In this document: piece by piece, positions 35,933 through 47,240 of the stretch
Position numbering within the stretch: position 1 is the stretch's first letter
How the letters are laid out: each line of letters begins with the position of its first letter
Assembly (NCBI GenBank): GCA_018350325.1
Contig: JAEVLN010000012.1
Span: 186,001-250,000, forward strand
Length of the DNA stretch: 64,000 nucleotides
Direction: 5' to 3'
DNA from: Globodera rostochiensis
Taxonomy: Eukaryota; Nematoda; Chromadorea; Rhabditida; Heteroderidae
Position numbers and translations under genes: made by a program
Notes under the pieces: model-generated
What the model was told of the DNA's origin: nothing
Seen by the model: only the letters and a program-made list of their open reading frames with translations
Databases searched by the model: none

Positions 35933-36730
35933 ATGCAGTTTCCTATTGCAGAAGAAATATCGACCCCTAAAAATACATCGGTCAGTTTAAAGTTGGAGAC
36001 AAATTCAATTGACTGGGTCCTCGTTTTCCCCAAAAATTTGTGCAAGATTTTGAAAATAATGACAATTTTGGAGTTGATTTTAATAATGTTGACAAATGAT
36101 TGATTTAGGGAAACGATCGCCGGTTGAACGATTTGCACGTTGGCCTCTACAATTTGTTGCAACAATGGGATCGCGAGAATGAGCATTGTTGTGGCCTCCT
36201 GGAAAAGATTTGTCAGAGTCGAATTCAATTGATGGACCTTAGAGAAGCAAAGGGAAGGGCGAGGGAATCGGTGAAAATTTTAAATTGCTGAACTTATTCA
36301 AAGCAATTTTATATTCATTCTTAAGGGTGGGGGCGACTTCCATCGTCAAATGTTCATCTCCGACGCCACCCTTCGCAATTCTGAACTCCTCTGCGCGTCC
36401 ATCGCAAAATTCGAATCATTTTTGCAACGATTGCGTAAATTCGGGCCAAAACTAAACGCTTTGAATGATCTCATCTTGTCGTCAACGTCTTCGAACTTAG
36501 CCATATCTTCGGATGATCGTCAACATCTTTTGCGGTTAAGGACGAAGGAATTGGTCGACCTTTTCCCCATCATTTTGGGGATGTACGAGAAGGAATTGGC
36601 ATTCAAGCGGGACTCCATCGAAGATTTAGCTCTGTTTGATGATCAGGATTTGTTCACAGTGTTCATTTCGGCATGGAAACATGGCATCTACATTGAGCAC
36701 TCGATTATTTCGTTGATATATCCACTGTAG
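35933..36730 (+). CDS. CINP: CINP-like protein (CDK2-interacting protein)
   Basis: Three exons join in frame: 35933..35980, 36109..36270, 36326..36730, giving 204 residues (human CINP is 212). CINP binds CDK2/CDC7 and ATR-ATRIP and acts at origins and in the replication checkpoint. Supporting features: an N-terminal helix block GLYNLLQQWDRENEHCCGLL, a central coiled coil, and a C-terminal block FPIILGMYEKELAFKRD with DLFTVFISAWKHGIYIE, which parallels the human MYRKELLLKR...SMWLHQPYVE pattern. Sequence similarity is modest, so the family call is good but not certain. A CTTTGACAG acceptor at 35901-35902, with no required upstream coding exon, suits SL trans-splicing of a downstream operon gene. 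RFC5 lies 222 bp upstream and CTR9 222 bp downstream. Confidence 0.75.
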
Positions 36731-36952
36731 AAATGCGGAGATTATTAATCATTTTGTTTTTTTAGTACCCGGGTCAATATATTTTTGTAATGTTATTTGT
36801 TCTTTTCTTTTGTATCGGTGGATTTTGCTTAATATGATTTATATTTGTATTCAATTTGCCATTTCTTATTATTGGGGTTGTCGAAAATCCGAAATAGTGA
36901 CAAACGTTTATCGTATCCTTTATTTTTTTCCCTTTTTTGAGAGTGGTCGGTC

Positions 36953-39900
36953 ATGTCCTATCGCTATGAACCAAGGTCTTCCATTGTGATTCCGTTGAAG
37001 AACAGTGCGGAGGAGGTGAGAATTATGTCCATGACGTGTAAATGAGTTTTGTAAGAAAATTGTCGAGAAGCATACCGATTTTGAGTGTGGCACCTCCAGA
37101 AAAAATGGAATAAGGAAATGGTTAAAAAACGCGTGTTTTGGTCTTGCTTTTGGAGTAAAAATTCTTAATAAAATGGCCTCGGTGGATGGACGGATTTGCT
37201 TATTTTTAGAGTTTAGGAGATCATCGAGATCGATTTCGCGGAGTTGCCGGACGGAGAGGAAGTTCTTCAGATTTTGAAGGGTGAAAAGGCCACATTGCAT
37301 TATTGGCTGGATTTAGCGGTGTTTTATGCTTGTACATGGCTGACTTTGAACATTCGGGTTTTAGCTCGAGTATTACAAGCAGGGTTTTGTCAACGATTTT
37401 ATCAAAATCCTCGAGCAAAGTGGGGACGAAGCGGGGCAGGACTATCCCGACTATGAAAAGGACCAAATGCGAGCGTTGGATATGCTGGCGGCTTATTACG
37501 TCCTCCAGGTGTGTGCCTTTGGGGTAAATCGACGAAGCCTTTCCATTTGGTGGTATTTAATATTTTGACACATTCCTTTTTTGCTTTTAATGTAAATATT
37601 CCGAAAAGGGCAACAAAGAGCGGAATAAGGAAAAGCGCAAGGATTGGTTCACCCGTGCCACATTGCTGTACACCACCGCCGATAAAATAACCATGTACGA
37701 CCAGAACCATTTGCTGGGCCGAGCCTATTTCTGTTTGTTGGAGGGCAATAAGGTGGAGCAGGCCGATGCCCAATTCCATTTTGTGATCAATCAGGTCGGA
37801 AACGAAAGATGAGGGACCGGGTGACTTTTGTCTCTTTAGTCTCAAGGCAACGAGGGGCTTATGATCCCGGCAATGATGGGCAAGGCGTGCATTGCGTTCA
37901 ACCGGAAGGATTACAAAGCGGCGCTTCATCAGTACAAACGCTGCCTGAAGCAAAATCCGAACTGTCCGGCCGACGTGCGCGTGGGGATGGGGCATTGTTT
38001 TGCGCGACTGGGGCACATGGACAAGGCAAAGTTGGTGGAATTTTTGTAAATTCTCTTAACTACTAAAATCATTATTTGTTTTTTTAAAGGTTAGCGTTTG
38101 AGCGAGCTCTTCACATTGACCCGAACAACGTCCCATCAATTATCGCTCTTGCTGTTTTGGAACTGAATTCCGGTATTCCGGAAGGCATTCGCAACGGAAT
38201 CCAGGCGCTAGGACAGGCGTACCATCGCGAGCCGGAAAATCCGATGGTTCTGAATCATTTGGCCAACCATTTCTTCTACAGACAGGTGACAGACAACCTT
38301 TAATGTGAAGCTGTACATGCCATGACATGACAGGACATCGAGAAAACGCACAATCTCGCATCTGCGGCACATCAGTTGGCGGACAATGACGCAATGCGGG
38401 CAGAGAGCATGTACCATTTGGTAGGGACTGACGTTTTTGATCGGATTCAAAATCTCAAATTTATCAGAGTTTTCAGAATGAAAGAAATAATTTTAATCAA
38501 ATTATCCTCGTTCTTGTTGAATCCGGAAAGAATTTTCTGAGTTTTTAGTCTATTTTTATTTTAAAATTACTGAAAAGTCGTTTATAGGCTCGTTGTTACC
38601 ACAAAAAGCAAGACTATCATCACGCATTTCAGGTAACAACTTAAAACATTCGCCCTTTTGTCATAATTTATTTTGGTTCAGTTTTATTATCAAGCGACGA
38701 CCCTCACCCATCCAAAATTTGTGCTTCCTTTTTTTGGACTTGGCCAAATCTACATTTATCGAGAGGAGTACGAAAATGTGAGGCAAATTTTATTTATTAT
38801 TTTACAACAATCAAAAAAGCCCAATTTTTTTGAATGGAAAATTTATTTTTGCTTTAGGCAATCGTCGCTTTTGAAAAAGTGTTGAAAATGGCGCCTAATG
38901 ACATTGACACTTTGACCGTGCTTGGCTCTCTGTACACAAATGTGCCGCATAAAGACCCAAAGATTGCTGCGGAGAGACGAGAAAAGGCGAAGGAATATTT
39001 GACCAAAGTTGTGGACAGCCAAACGGAGAGGCCGCCGGTGGAAGCGCTCATCGAATTGGCACAACTCCTCGAGCAACATGACACTCAAGTTCGGGATTTT
39101 TGCGTGGGCGGGTTTTCAAAATTTGTTGGGGTTCACTACTTTAAATTGAAGTTCTGTTAGGGGTTTTGGGTGATTTGACTTATATTTCAGGCTTCTTTAA
39201 ATTTGTACGTACGAGTCGCGAATGTTCTGAAAGATGATATTGGAGTTGAAATTCCTGCGGAAATTCTGAACAACATCGGCTCTCTGCATTTTATGCTTAA
39301 TCAGTTGGATGACGCGAAGGTCGACTATTTAAAGAAAAAACAAAGAATAATAATTCTTTTTCGATCTTTTAGAAATATTTCCAAGAGGCGCGAAATTGCA
39401 TTTTGGCGGAAGGTGCCGAGAATTTAAACGACGAGGCAGCCGCACTGCTCGTCACGGTCAGTTACAATTTGGGCCGTGTCAATGAGCAGTTGTGTTTGTA
39501 CGACGAGGCGGAGAAGCTGTACAGAACTCTCATCCGACAACGCCCCAATTACATGGATTGTACGCACTTTTATTATTATCTGAAAAATTTCTTTATCTTT
39601 TTCAGGCATTCTCCGACTGGGTTGTTTGGTGCGCAACAAAGGCGACCTGCACAACGCTTCGTTGCTTTTCAAGGAGTCGATGTCGGTCAACCCAAGCAAT
39701 CCCGACCCATGGACTCTGATCGGAAACATGCACATGGCTAAGGAGGAGTGGGGACCGGCTCAGAAGAAGTTCGAGCATATTCTCAAGCTGACCAACAACA
39801 CGGACGCGTACAGTTTCGTGGCATTGGGCAACATTTGGCTGGAGATGCTTTTTTCGTCCAAAACTAATGAAAAAGTCAATCATGAACATGCAAAAAATGC

Positions 39901-42123
39901 ATAAATAAATAATGTTTAGGATGCCCAATACAGAGATCGCGCCATTGCTTATTATGCGAAGGCGCTGAAATTGCGGCCGCACAATATTTGGGCAGCAAAT
40001 GGAATTGGTAAAACTTTGGGGGAATGATTTGGCATTGTCTTTTTATGTTCCTAAGAAATATCGAATCCAATTTCGCTTTAGAAATTTATCATATTGGTTC
40101 TGTTGTTTAGGCTGTGTCTTGGCACATAAAGGGAACATGATGGACGCCCGGGACATATTTTCGCAAGTTCGCGAGGCGACCGCCGACTTTCCGGACGTTT
40201 GGGTCAACGTAGCGCACATTTACATGGAGCAGAAGCAGTACGTTAGTGCATTGCAGATGTACAGGAACTGCATGACCAAATTTGGACGGCACAACGATGT
40301 GAAGCTGATCAGTTACATTGCGCGAGCATATTGGAAGGCGGGAAAGTTGGCAGATTGTCGGGATTGCATAGAGAAGGTGGTGAATTTGTCTGAACTGATC
40401 AAACAGTTTGTTTATTTTAGATCATGATTGAGGATCCGGACAAGCTGATCTACCGCTTTAACCATGCTGTAATTTTGCAAAAAATGGCAACAAAGGCCCT
40501 GCAGGACGAGAAGTCGAAGCTGGAGGCGGTGAAGAACGCAGTGATGGATTTGAACATTGCTGAAAGGCAAGCGAATTGATTCAGACGGGAGCAAAAACTT
40601 AAAAAGACTACGTGCGCAAAAATAGTCTTTCATTAGTTCAACTTTAGGACCTTCAAACACATTGCATCAACTCCGCCGGAAATTGTGGCAAAGGCCAAGT
40701 ACATCAGTCGGACGGCGTGTGCCAACGAGGCTCAAGCGTGCATGGATCTGCTCAAACAGGCACAGACGTACTTACAACGAGCTCAGGTGGGACGCGCGGG
40801 ACAAATAATGCTTCCAAAAACGAATCTTCTTTGTGTGTCTATGTATAGGAAAAGGATGAGGAAGAGCGTCGACTGAGGGAGCAGCAGGATGAGCAACGGC
40901 GAAGGCTGTTGGCACACCAAGCGGAGGAGGAGCGACGACGGCAGGAGGACCGAATGATGGAGCTGGAGAAGTTGAAGCAGCTTCGGCAGGAATTTGTGGA
41001 CAAAACGAAGGAAATTTTGAAGTTGCCAACGGTAATGGGAAAGGGTCTAATGGTGGGGGGCGGGGGGTAAAAGGTTCATTAATGTTCGTTTTTACAAAGA
41101 TTCGGGAGGAACGGAAAGCACGCGTCCCCGTGGCAAGAAAGAAGCGCGAGGGCGGCGAGGCGGAGGACTTTGTCAACGACAGTTCGGATTTGGGCGAGTA
41201 CGAGGATGAGGAGATGAGGATGGCTGCCCGAAAGACGAAGGTGCACATCAGCTAAGGGCAAATGCGTCTTGTGAATAGTGTCTTTTTTAAACGAATTGAA
41301 TTAATTGTTTTTGGAATTGGGGTGCTTTTTATGATCATTTTGACAGATTCTTTTAGACTAAGCGACATCATGAGCGGGAGATGAGTGTCGGGTCGGACGA
41401 AAATGAAGAAACGGTGGATAGGAAACGGAAGAAGACGAAGGCGGTTGAGAGACGGAATAGGGACAGGGAGTTGGATGACCAGGTACCGGCACGACTGCGT
41501 GGAAAAAGTGAGTTGGACGTAAAGTCAATGCTGTTCAAAATCCTTAAATCCGTTGTTTCTGTTCAGTCAAGAGCAAGGCCTATTTGTCGTCTTCGTCGTC
41601 TTCCCCCTCCCCCATTCACTCGGGCGAAGAAAAGAGTGGTGACGAAGAAGATGGAGGAGGAGGGGGACTAGGAGGAGAAGAGGAAGGAGTAAAAGAAGGA
41701 GAACAGGAAGAAGGAGGTGTAGAAGGCGACGATGAAGGAGAAGAAGAAGAGGGAGGAGTAAAAGGAGTGGAAGAAGGGGGAGAAGATGAAGAAAAAATGC
41801 GAGAAGATGGAGAAGTAGAAGAACGGAGAGAACAAGAAGAAGGAGTAGAAGAAGAAGGGGGAGAAGAAGAAGGAGAAGTAGAAGAAGGAGGAGGAGTAGA
41901 AGAAGAAGGAGGAGTAGAAGAAGAAGAAGGAGGAGGAGTAGAAGAAGAAGAAGGAGGAGTAGAAGAAGGAGGAGGAGTAGAAGAAGAAGAAGGAGGAGTA
42001 GAAGAGGGAGTAGGAGTAGAAGAAGAAGAAGGAGGAGTAGAAGAAGAAGAAGGAGGAGTAGAAGAAGAAGAAGGGGAATGTGAAGCTGAAGAAAATGATT
42101 TGCATACCAAATACCAACTATGA
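36953..42123 (+). CDS. CTR9: CTR9, TPR subunit of the PAF1 complex
   Basis: Twenty-one exons join in frame, about 1,198 residues (human CTR9 1,173): 36953..37015, 37217..37318, 37365..37508, 37609..37794, 37840..38030, 38090..38285, 38334..38420, 38588..38632, 38682..38777, 38858..39088, 39191..39319, 39373..39559, 39606..39874, 39920..40007, 40111..40376, 40421..40566, 40648..40786, 40849..41031, 41100..41240, 41357..41507, 41567..42123. CTR9 scaffolds the PAF1 elongation complex and supports H2B ubiquitination. Visible: SSIVIPLKN start; [19 protein letters not shown] arrays including [48 protein letters not shown]; a long basic/acidic coiled coil from about residue 850; [11 protein letters not shown]. 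The last exon adds about 155 very acidic Gly/Glu/Val-rich residues. The intron at 40567-40647 needs a GC donor. Unspliced intron 41241-41356 would end the protein at a TAA 15 bp in. Confidence 0.95.
41860..42085 (+). repeat. coding GAA/GGA repeat in CTR9 exon 21
   Basis: Imperfect 18-24 bp units of GGAGGAGTAGAAGAAGAAGA type code repeats of GGVEEEE at the C-terminus of CTR9. The frame is kept throughout, because all unit lengths are multiples of three. The opposite strand is a long Leu/Ser/Phe ORF, which is a shadow. Confidence 0.9.
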
Positions 42124-43246
42124 TCATCGTCCAAATGGGTCATTTCTAATGTGAACAAAAGGTGTTTTGTTTGTTTTCTGATTTTTGAAAGTCTAAAATT
42201 GCACAACGAACAAATGAGTGATGGGAAACGGCCTTAATTTGTACCAGGATGTAACCAAATTCCGGATTTTTTTGGCATCCGGTTACATCACTGATTTGTA
42301 CCGTATATTCTCCCGCAGAGACTGACGGAGTTTTGTAACGATTCGAATATTTCGGAATAGTGCAGATAACCGATTACTTCTCTGCTTCAATCATTTTATT
42401 CTATAAAACTCGCTATTGCGATATTCGTTTCGCTCAATTTCTTTGTATTTGTGAATTACGCCCCTTTTCGTTTTTAGAATTTGTTAATTTTAAAAGTAAA
42501 TTGTCGGTCATGAAGAACAATTTATCATTGATGATGTGTAATGAATGAACGATGAGTTTAACAAAAATATCAATTTGGGCTGATGGAAAAAGGAACAATG
42601 AATGAAAGGGGCCTAATTAGTTTGGTTTGGGGCGCGCGGGTGGACAAGGACGTCGATGAACAACGGACAAAAATGCATTATTTGGTGGGGGCGGGGGGTT
42701 TATGAGTGGACCAAATCATTGTAAATAATTCGCCGGAGTTGCAATGCAATGCAATGAATTCAATTTAAATTGGGTGGTGGGCACGAACGACTCAATTTCA
42801 ATGTTCGGCTTTTGCTGGTGGGGGGGCCGCCGTCGGTACATTTTTTGACGGAATAAGGCAAAGGGAGGGAATGCTCGGCGCGTAAAGCCCCCCCCCCCGC
42901 CCATCGGATGGGCAATTTGTACTCGGTTTGGACTTTCTCGCGCCGTTGTCACATCGGCGCATGGAGAAGAAGATGATGGAAGATGAAGAAGATGCTGGAG
43001 GGGGGGGGGGGGGGGGGTGTCGTTCAGCCCGTCCCTTCCCCCCCCCCCCTCCCCCCCCCCCTCGTCTGTCCAATCGGGTTTTCTTCTTTCTCCCTCTCCG
43101 ATCGCGCGCATTTCCCTTTTCTCTTCATCACATCATCGACTCCCTCCCTCCGGGGGATGGACGATGTAACCCTTAGACTGACTGACTCTGGTAATCCTCC
43201 GACATCCAGTCAGTGTCTGTCTGTCCCCTCAGGCAACTTCTTCGAA
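42124..43246. other. intergenic between CTR9 and carboxypeptidase genes
   Basis: The first ~300 bp should hold the CTR9 3' UTR. The rest is AT-rich DNA with one G18 run (about 42999-43017) and C runs near 43039-43062. A GTCCCCTCAG acceptor ending at 43232, just before the carboxypeptidase ATG at 43247, is a plausible SL trans-splice site. No other gene seen. Confidence 0.5.
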
Positions 43247-46200
43247 ATGAGGGGGAAGGGCAGCAGCAGCAGCAGCGGAAGAAGCGTTCCTCAGCACCGC
43301 CGACCTCTTCCTTTGCTTCCTCCGCTTTCCTTCCATTCTCTCCTCCTCTTTACCGTACTCTTTCTCGTCGTCCCCATTCTGCCGATCTCAACAGATAAAA
43401 GCAAAAGTGCCGTCGATGGGTAAATGCCAGTGCCAAATAAAGGGTTGGACAATGCTAATTTTGTTTAGACGCTACAAAGTGTACCAGATCAGGCCCGACT
43501 CGGAGGAGCAACTCGTTGAACTTAACAAAATGGAGCAGCAGGGGACGGTAAGAGGGGGAAGGGCATGGAAACGAATGAGCCGCCGCTTAACGGTTGGGTA
43601 ATGGCCGTTTCCCCGAAAAGTCGGGGACACACTTTCGGGGATCTTTCCCCGAATCCTATGGAGGCGGCACGGAAATGCCAACGCAACCGATTGATTAATT
43701 ACGGCGCTCAGATTGATTTTTGGCGTCCGCCTCCATCAGTCAATGCCACTGGCGATGTGATGGTCGATGCGCTTCGGAACGGAAGGCATTTTTTGGAATT
43801 TTTGCGCGAATTCCAAGTGGAAGCCAAAGTATTGGTGGACGATTTGTCTAAGTGGGCGATCATCACAATAAAATGGCCAGCAAAAAAAACCCCTTAAACA
43901 TTTAGGCTAATTGAAGAGAAGGAAACCGGCCCAAGTGCACACACAAAATTAGCCAAAAATGGGCCTATTCTCCGTGACAATTTCGACCGTTTTGACGCGT
44001 TCGGACTGCGTATGGGCGACTATCACAGTTTTGCTGAGCTGTTGGCCTTCATGCAAAACGTGCAGAACGCAATGCCGAACAGGGCACAATTGCGCACCAT
44101 CGGATGGACGGCGGAGGGACGACCCCTGCAGGGCATTCAGGTGGGAATTAAACAGGCATAGTTAATTAATTGGTGCCAAATGAATTGCCCGCCCGCTTTA
44201 TTGACAGTTTGGCAATCCCTCCGACAAAAGCCGTCCGGTGGTCTGGATCGATGCGGGAATTCACGCCAGGGAATGGACAGCCGTAAGAACACTTTTTGTT
44301 AGGGAATTTGAGTGGTTAGCCATGGCCGGACATTTTCTTTATTCTGTCGTACATTCGCTTCCTCTTGACGTAATTAGTCGTCTCGAAGAAATCCATAATT
44401 TGCCTTCCGACCTTTTGAGTTCGACCGTTTATTTGCCTTTCCCTCCGAGCGCAGGTGCACACGGCCGCTTACTTCATCTTTTACATTGCCAACCAAATTC
44501 GCCTCGGGCAAGACCAGCGACTGCTGAAATGCCTCGAGCGGTTGGACGTGCTGGTGCTGCCCTGCATAAACCCCGACGGCTACGAGTTCACACGCTCCGA
44601 GCCGCGCAACCCGGCGGTTCGAATGTGGCGCAAAAACCGGTCAAAGGAACGCTGTGCGACAAGTGCCAGAGACGGCCAAACGCATTGCTGCAAGGTGGGC
44701 GAAACCCGTAGAAGTTCGAAATGGTTGAGAACAAAACTTGTTTCGCCTAGGGCGTCGATCTCAATCGAAATTTCGACTTCAAATTTGCCGGGGGCGGCAC
44801 CAGCTTCTTCCCGTGCTCGGAGATATTCCACGGCGACAACGCTTTTTCCGAGTTGGAAACGCGCGCAGTGCGCGACGCAATAATTGGAACGGATTTGAAG
44901 GGGCGAGTGCCGGCAATGGTAAGCCAATTTTGGGGGAGGGATTTTACCGATTTACCTCTTTTTACCCGCTTTTAGATAACGATGCACGCCTATTCCCAAC
45001 TTTGGATTTACCCTTTCTCCAATCGCCGCGGGGCGTACCCGGCCGACGTTGAAGAATTGGTAAATTGGGAATGGAAAGCTTTTTCTTTCTTTCAACACAA
45101 AGTTAAATCCTTTCAATGTTTTGAAACTTACACAGAAAGCGGTCGCACGCCGAGCAGTGACAGCAATTGCGGACAAATTCGGCACTAATTACCAGTACGG
45201 AACGGGCCCCGAAACAATTTGTGAGTCAACAAAAGATGGCCCCCCGGACCCCCCCCCCCCCCCCCTCCCCCGGACCCCCCCCCCCCTCCCCCGGACTCCC
45301 CCCCTCCCTCGGACTCCCCCCCTCCCTCAGACTCCCCCCCCCCCCTCCCCCGGACTCCCCCCCCCCTCCCTCGGACTCCCCCCCCCTCCCCTCCCCGGAC
45401 CCCCCCCCCCCCTCCCTCGGACTCCCCCCCCCTCCCTCGGACTCCCCCCCTCCCTCAGACTCCCCCCCCCCTCCCCCGGACTCCCCCCCCCTCCCTCGGA
45501 CTCCCCCCCCCTCCCCTCCCCGGACCCCCCCCCCCCTCCCTCGGACTCCCCCCCTCCCTCAGACTCCCCCCTCCCTCCCCCGGACTCCCCCCCCCCCTCC
45601 CTCGGACTCCCCCCCCCTCCCCCGGACTCCCCCCCTCCCTCGGACTCCCCCCCTCCCTCAGACTCCCCCCCCCCCTCCCCCGGACTCCCCCCCCCCTCCC
45701 TCGGACTCCCCCCCCCCTCCCCCGGACCCCCCCCCCCCCCCCCTCCCTCGGACTCCCCCCCCCTCCCTCGGACTCCCCCCCCTCCCCCGGACTCCCCCCC
45801 CTCCCCCGGACTCCCCCCCCTCCCCCGGACTCCCCCCCCCTCCCCTCCCCGGACCCCCCCCCCCTCCCTCGGACTCCCCCCCCCTCCCCCGGACTCCCCC
45901 CCCCTCCCCTCCCCGGACCCCCCCCCCCTCCCTCGGACTCCCCCCCCCTCCCCCGGACTCCCCCCCCTCCCCTCCCCGGACCCCCCCCCCTCCCTCGGAC
46001 TCCCCCCCCCTCCCCCGGACTCCCCCCCCCCCGGACTCTCAAACAAACAACAGCCAAATTCCCCGTCAGATGCCTACACGGGCGGAAGCGCGGATTGGGC
46101 CAAGGAGACGGCGAAGGTGAAGTACACGTACACCTTGGAGTTGCGGCCGTCCTATTACTGTCAGTGTTCAGACATTACCAAATAAAATCAAAAATATCGC

Positions 46201-46792
46201 TATGATTAATCATTAAATGCAAAGTTTATCGGCCTCCCCAAATAGCCGTTTCAGCGTGGAACGGCTTCGTCCTTGACAGGGCCCAGCTGATTCCGACAGC
46301 GCGCGAAACATACGACGGCGTTTTGGTGGTGTTGGAGCAAGTCGCTCGGGAAATGGTCGAACAAACCGTGCCGAATCCGAACACTGCGGGTGAGAGCATT
46401 TTGTAAAGCTCTTTGTGAAACAATTAATCATTTTTGGCCGTTCCCTTCCGATCACTCTTTCTGATCGCCTATTTCTTGCAATGGTCGTCTTCCCTTTCCG
46501 ATTGCTCCGATCACTTCACTTTCTGATCCTTCCCTTTTGAAAAGCTCCGTTCGTTCGCCGTTCGATCGCTCCGGCCCCTCTTTCGGCTCGCCCCTCAAAT
46601 TCCTTCTCCACGGACGAAGATGAATCCCTCCGCGTGTCCGTGCCGTCGCGCGCCCTTCCCCGACGGATTGGCTCCCGCTGCGAAGACGCCCTTCCCTATT
46701 GTGCCGCGTGGGTGTCCGCCAACGAGCGGATTTGTGTGGACTCAAAGGCCACGATGGAAAGGGAATGCCGAAAGAGTTGCAAGTTTTGTTGA
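43247..46792 (+). CDS. secreted M14 zinc carboxypeptidase with ShKT domain
   Basis: Twelve exons join in frame, about 583 residues: 43247..43419, 43469..43547, 43712..43851, 43906..44140, 44208..44282, 44455..44694, 44751..44918, 44976..45059, 45136..45220, 46070..46159, 46255..46389, 46545..46792. Order: basic Ser-rich N-terminus; hydrophobic signal segment (SLLLFTVLFLVVPILP, about residues 30-47); propeptide (GRYKVYQIRPDSEEQL); M14A catalytic domain; linker; C-terminal ShKT domain with six Cys (CEDALPYCAAW ... CRKSCKFC). Zinc ligands are His and Glu of GIHAREW and His of TMHAYSQLW. NPDGYEF, DLNRNFDF, TIY (Tyr248 equivalent) and catalytic Glu of YTLELR are present. GGSADW puts Ala at the S1' position 255, hinting at A-type rather than B-type specificity (inference). 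Extracellular digestion or development is the usual nematode role. The intron 45221-46069 is almost wholly minisatellite. Confidence 0.9.
45238..46035 (+). repeat. C-run minisatellite filling a carboxypeptidase intron
   Basis: About 50 short units of the types CGGACTCCCCCCCTCC, CGGACCCCCCCC and CAGACTCCCCCC, period about 15-22 bp, inside the intron 45221-46069. Reading through gives Pro/Ser/Asp/Thr-rich frames open on the plus strand for the whole array. The G-rich strand is the template strand of the host gene. Confidence 0.93.
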
Positions 46793-47240
46793 AGCGAAAT
46801 TTTTTGTTTTGAATTTATTCCCACGTTTTGGACTTTCTGATCCAAATGTTGCAAAATACGGTCAAAGGATAGAGAACATTAATATTACCAAATAAAAGAA
46901 AAGTCGAAATTCATAACTACCATCTTAGCCAAGATTATTGTACAACCCCCCCCCCCCCCCCCCCCCAGGGATGTGCTCTGTTCTGTTATGACTTTCTGTT
47001 CATTCTGTGCACCATAAAAAGGCGACCAGAGCACGTCCCTGCAACCCACCACATTTCTCTATTTGTTCCCCACATTGTGAAAACCACAACAAACGGGTAC
47101 AATTGTCAGAACTTCACCGTCAAATTGCCCAATTTTACATAAAACCAATTATAAATATTATAAAGAATAAATATTTTGTTGGTTGTGAAAAGAAAGGGTC
47201 ATTGGGCGATCGATGATCGGATGGGAAAGTCAAAAATCGG
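46793..47240. other. convergent 3' flanks, poly-C tract
   Basis: Lies between the 3' end of the carboxypeptidase gene (plus) and the stop codon of the SPD-2-like gene (minus). It contains AATAAA just past 46890 and a C20 run at about 46947-46966. No gene seen. Confidence 0.5.

Noticed and set aside
41567..42206. Minus-strand poly-Leu/poly-Ser ORFs opposite CTR9 exon 21
   Set aside because: Antisense shadow of the GAA-rich coding repeat.
45167..46185. A single long Pro-rich ORF replacing the carboxypeptidase intron
   Set aside because: A good donor (T|GTGAGTC) and acceptor (GTCAG|ATGCC) flank the array, and splicing restores TIYAYTGGSADW exactly. Kept only as a possible retained-intron form.
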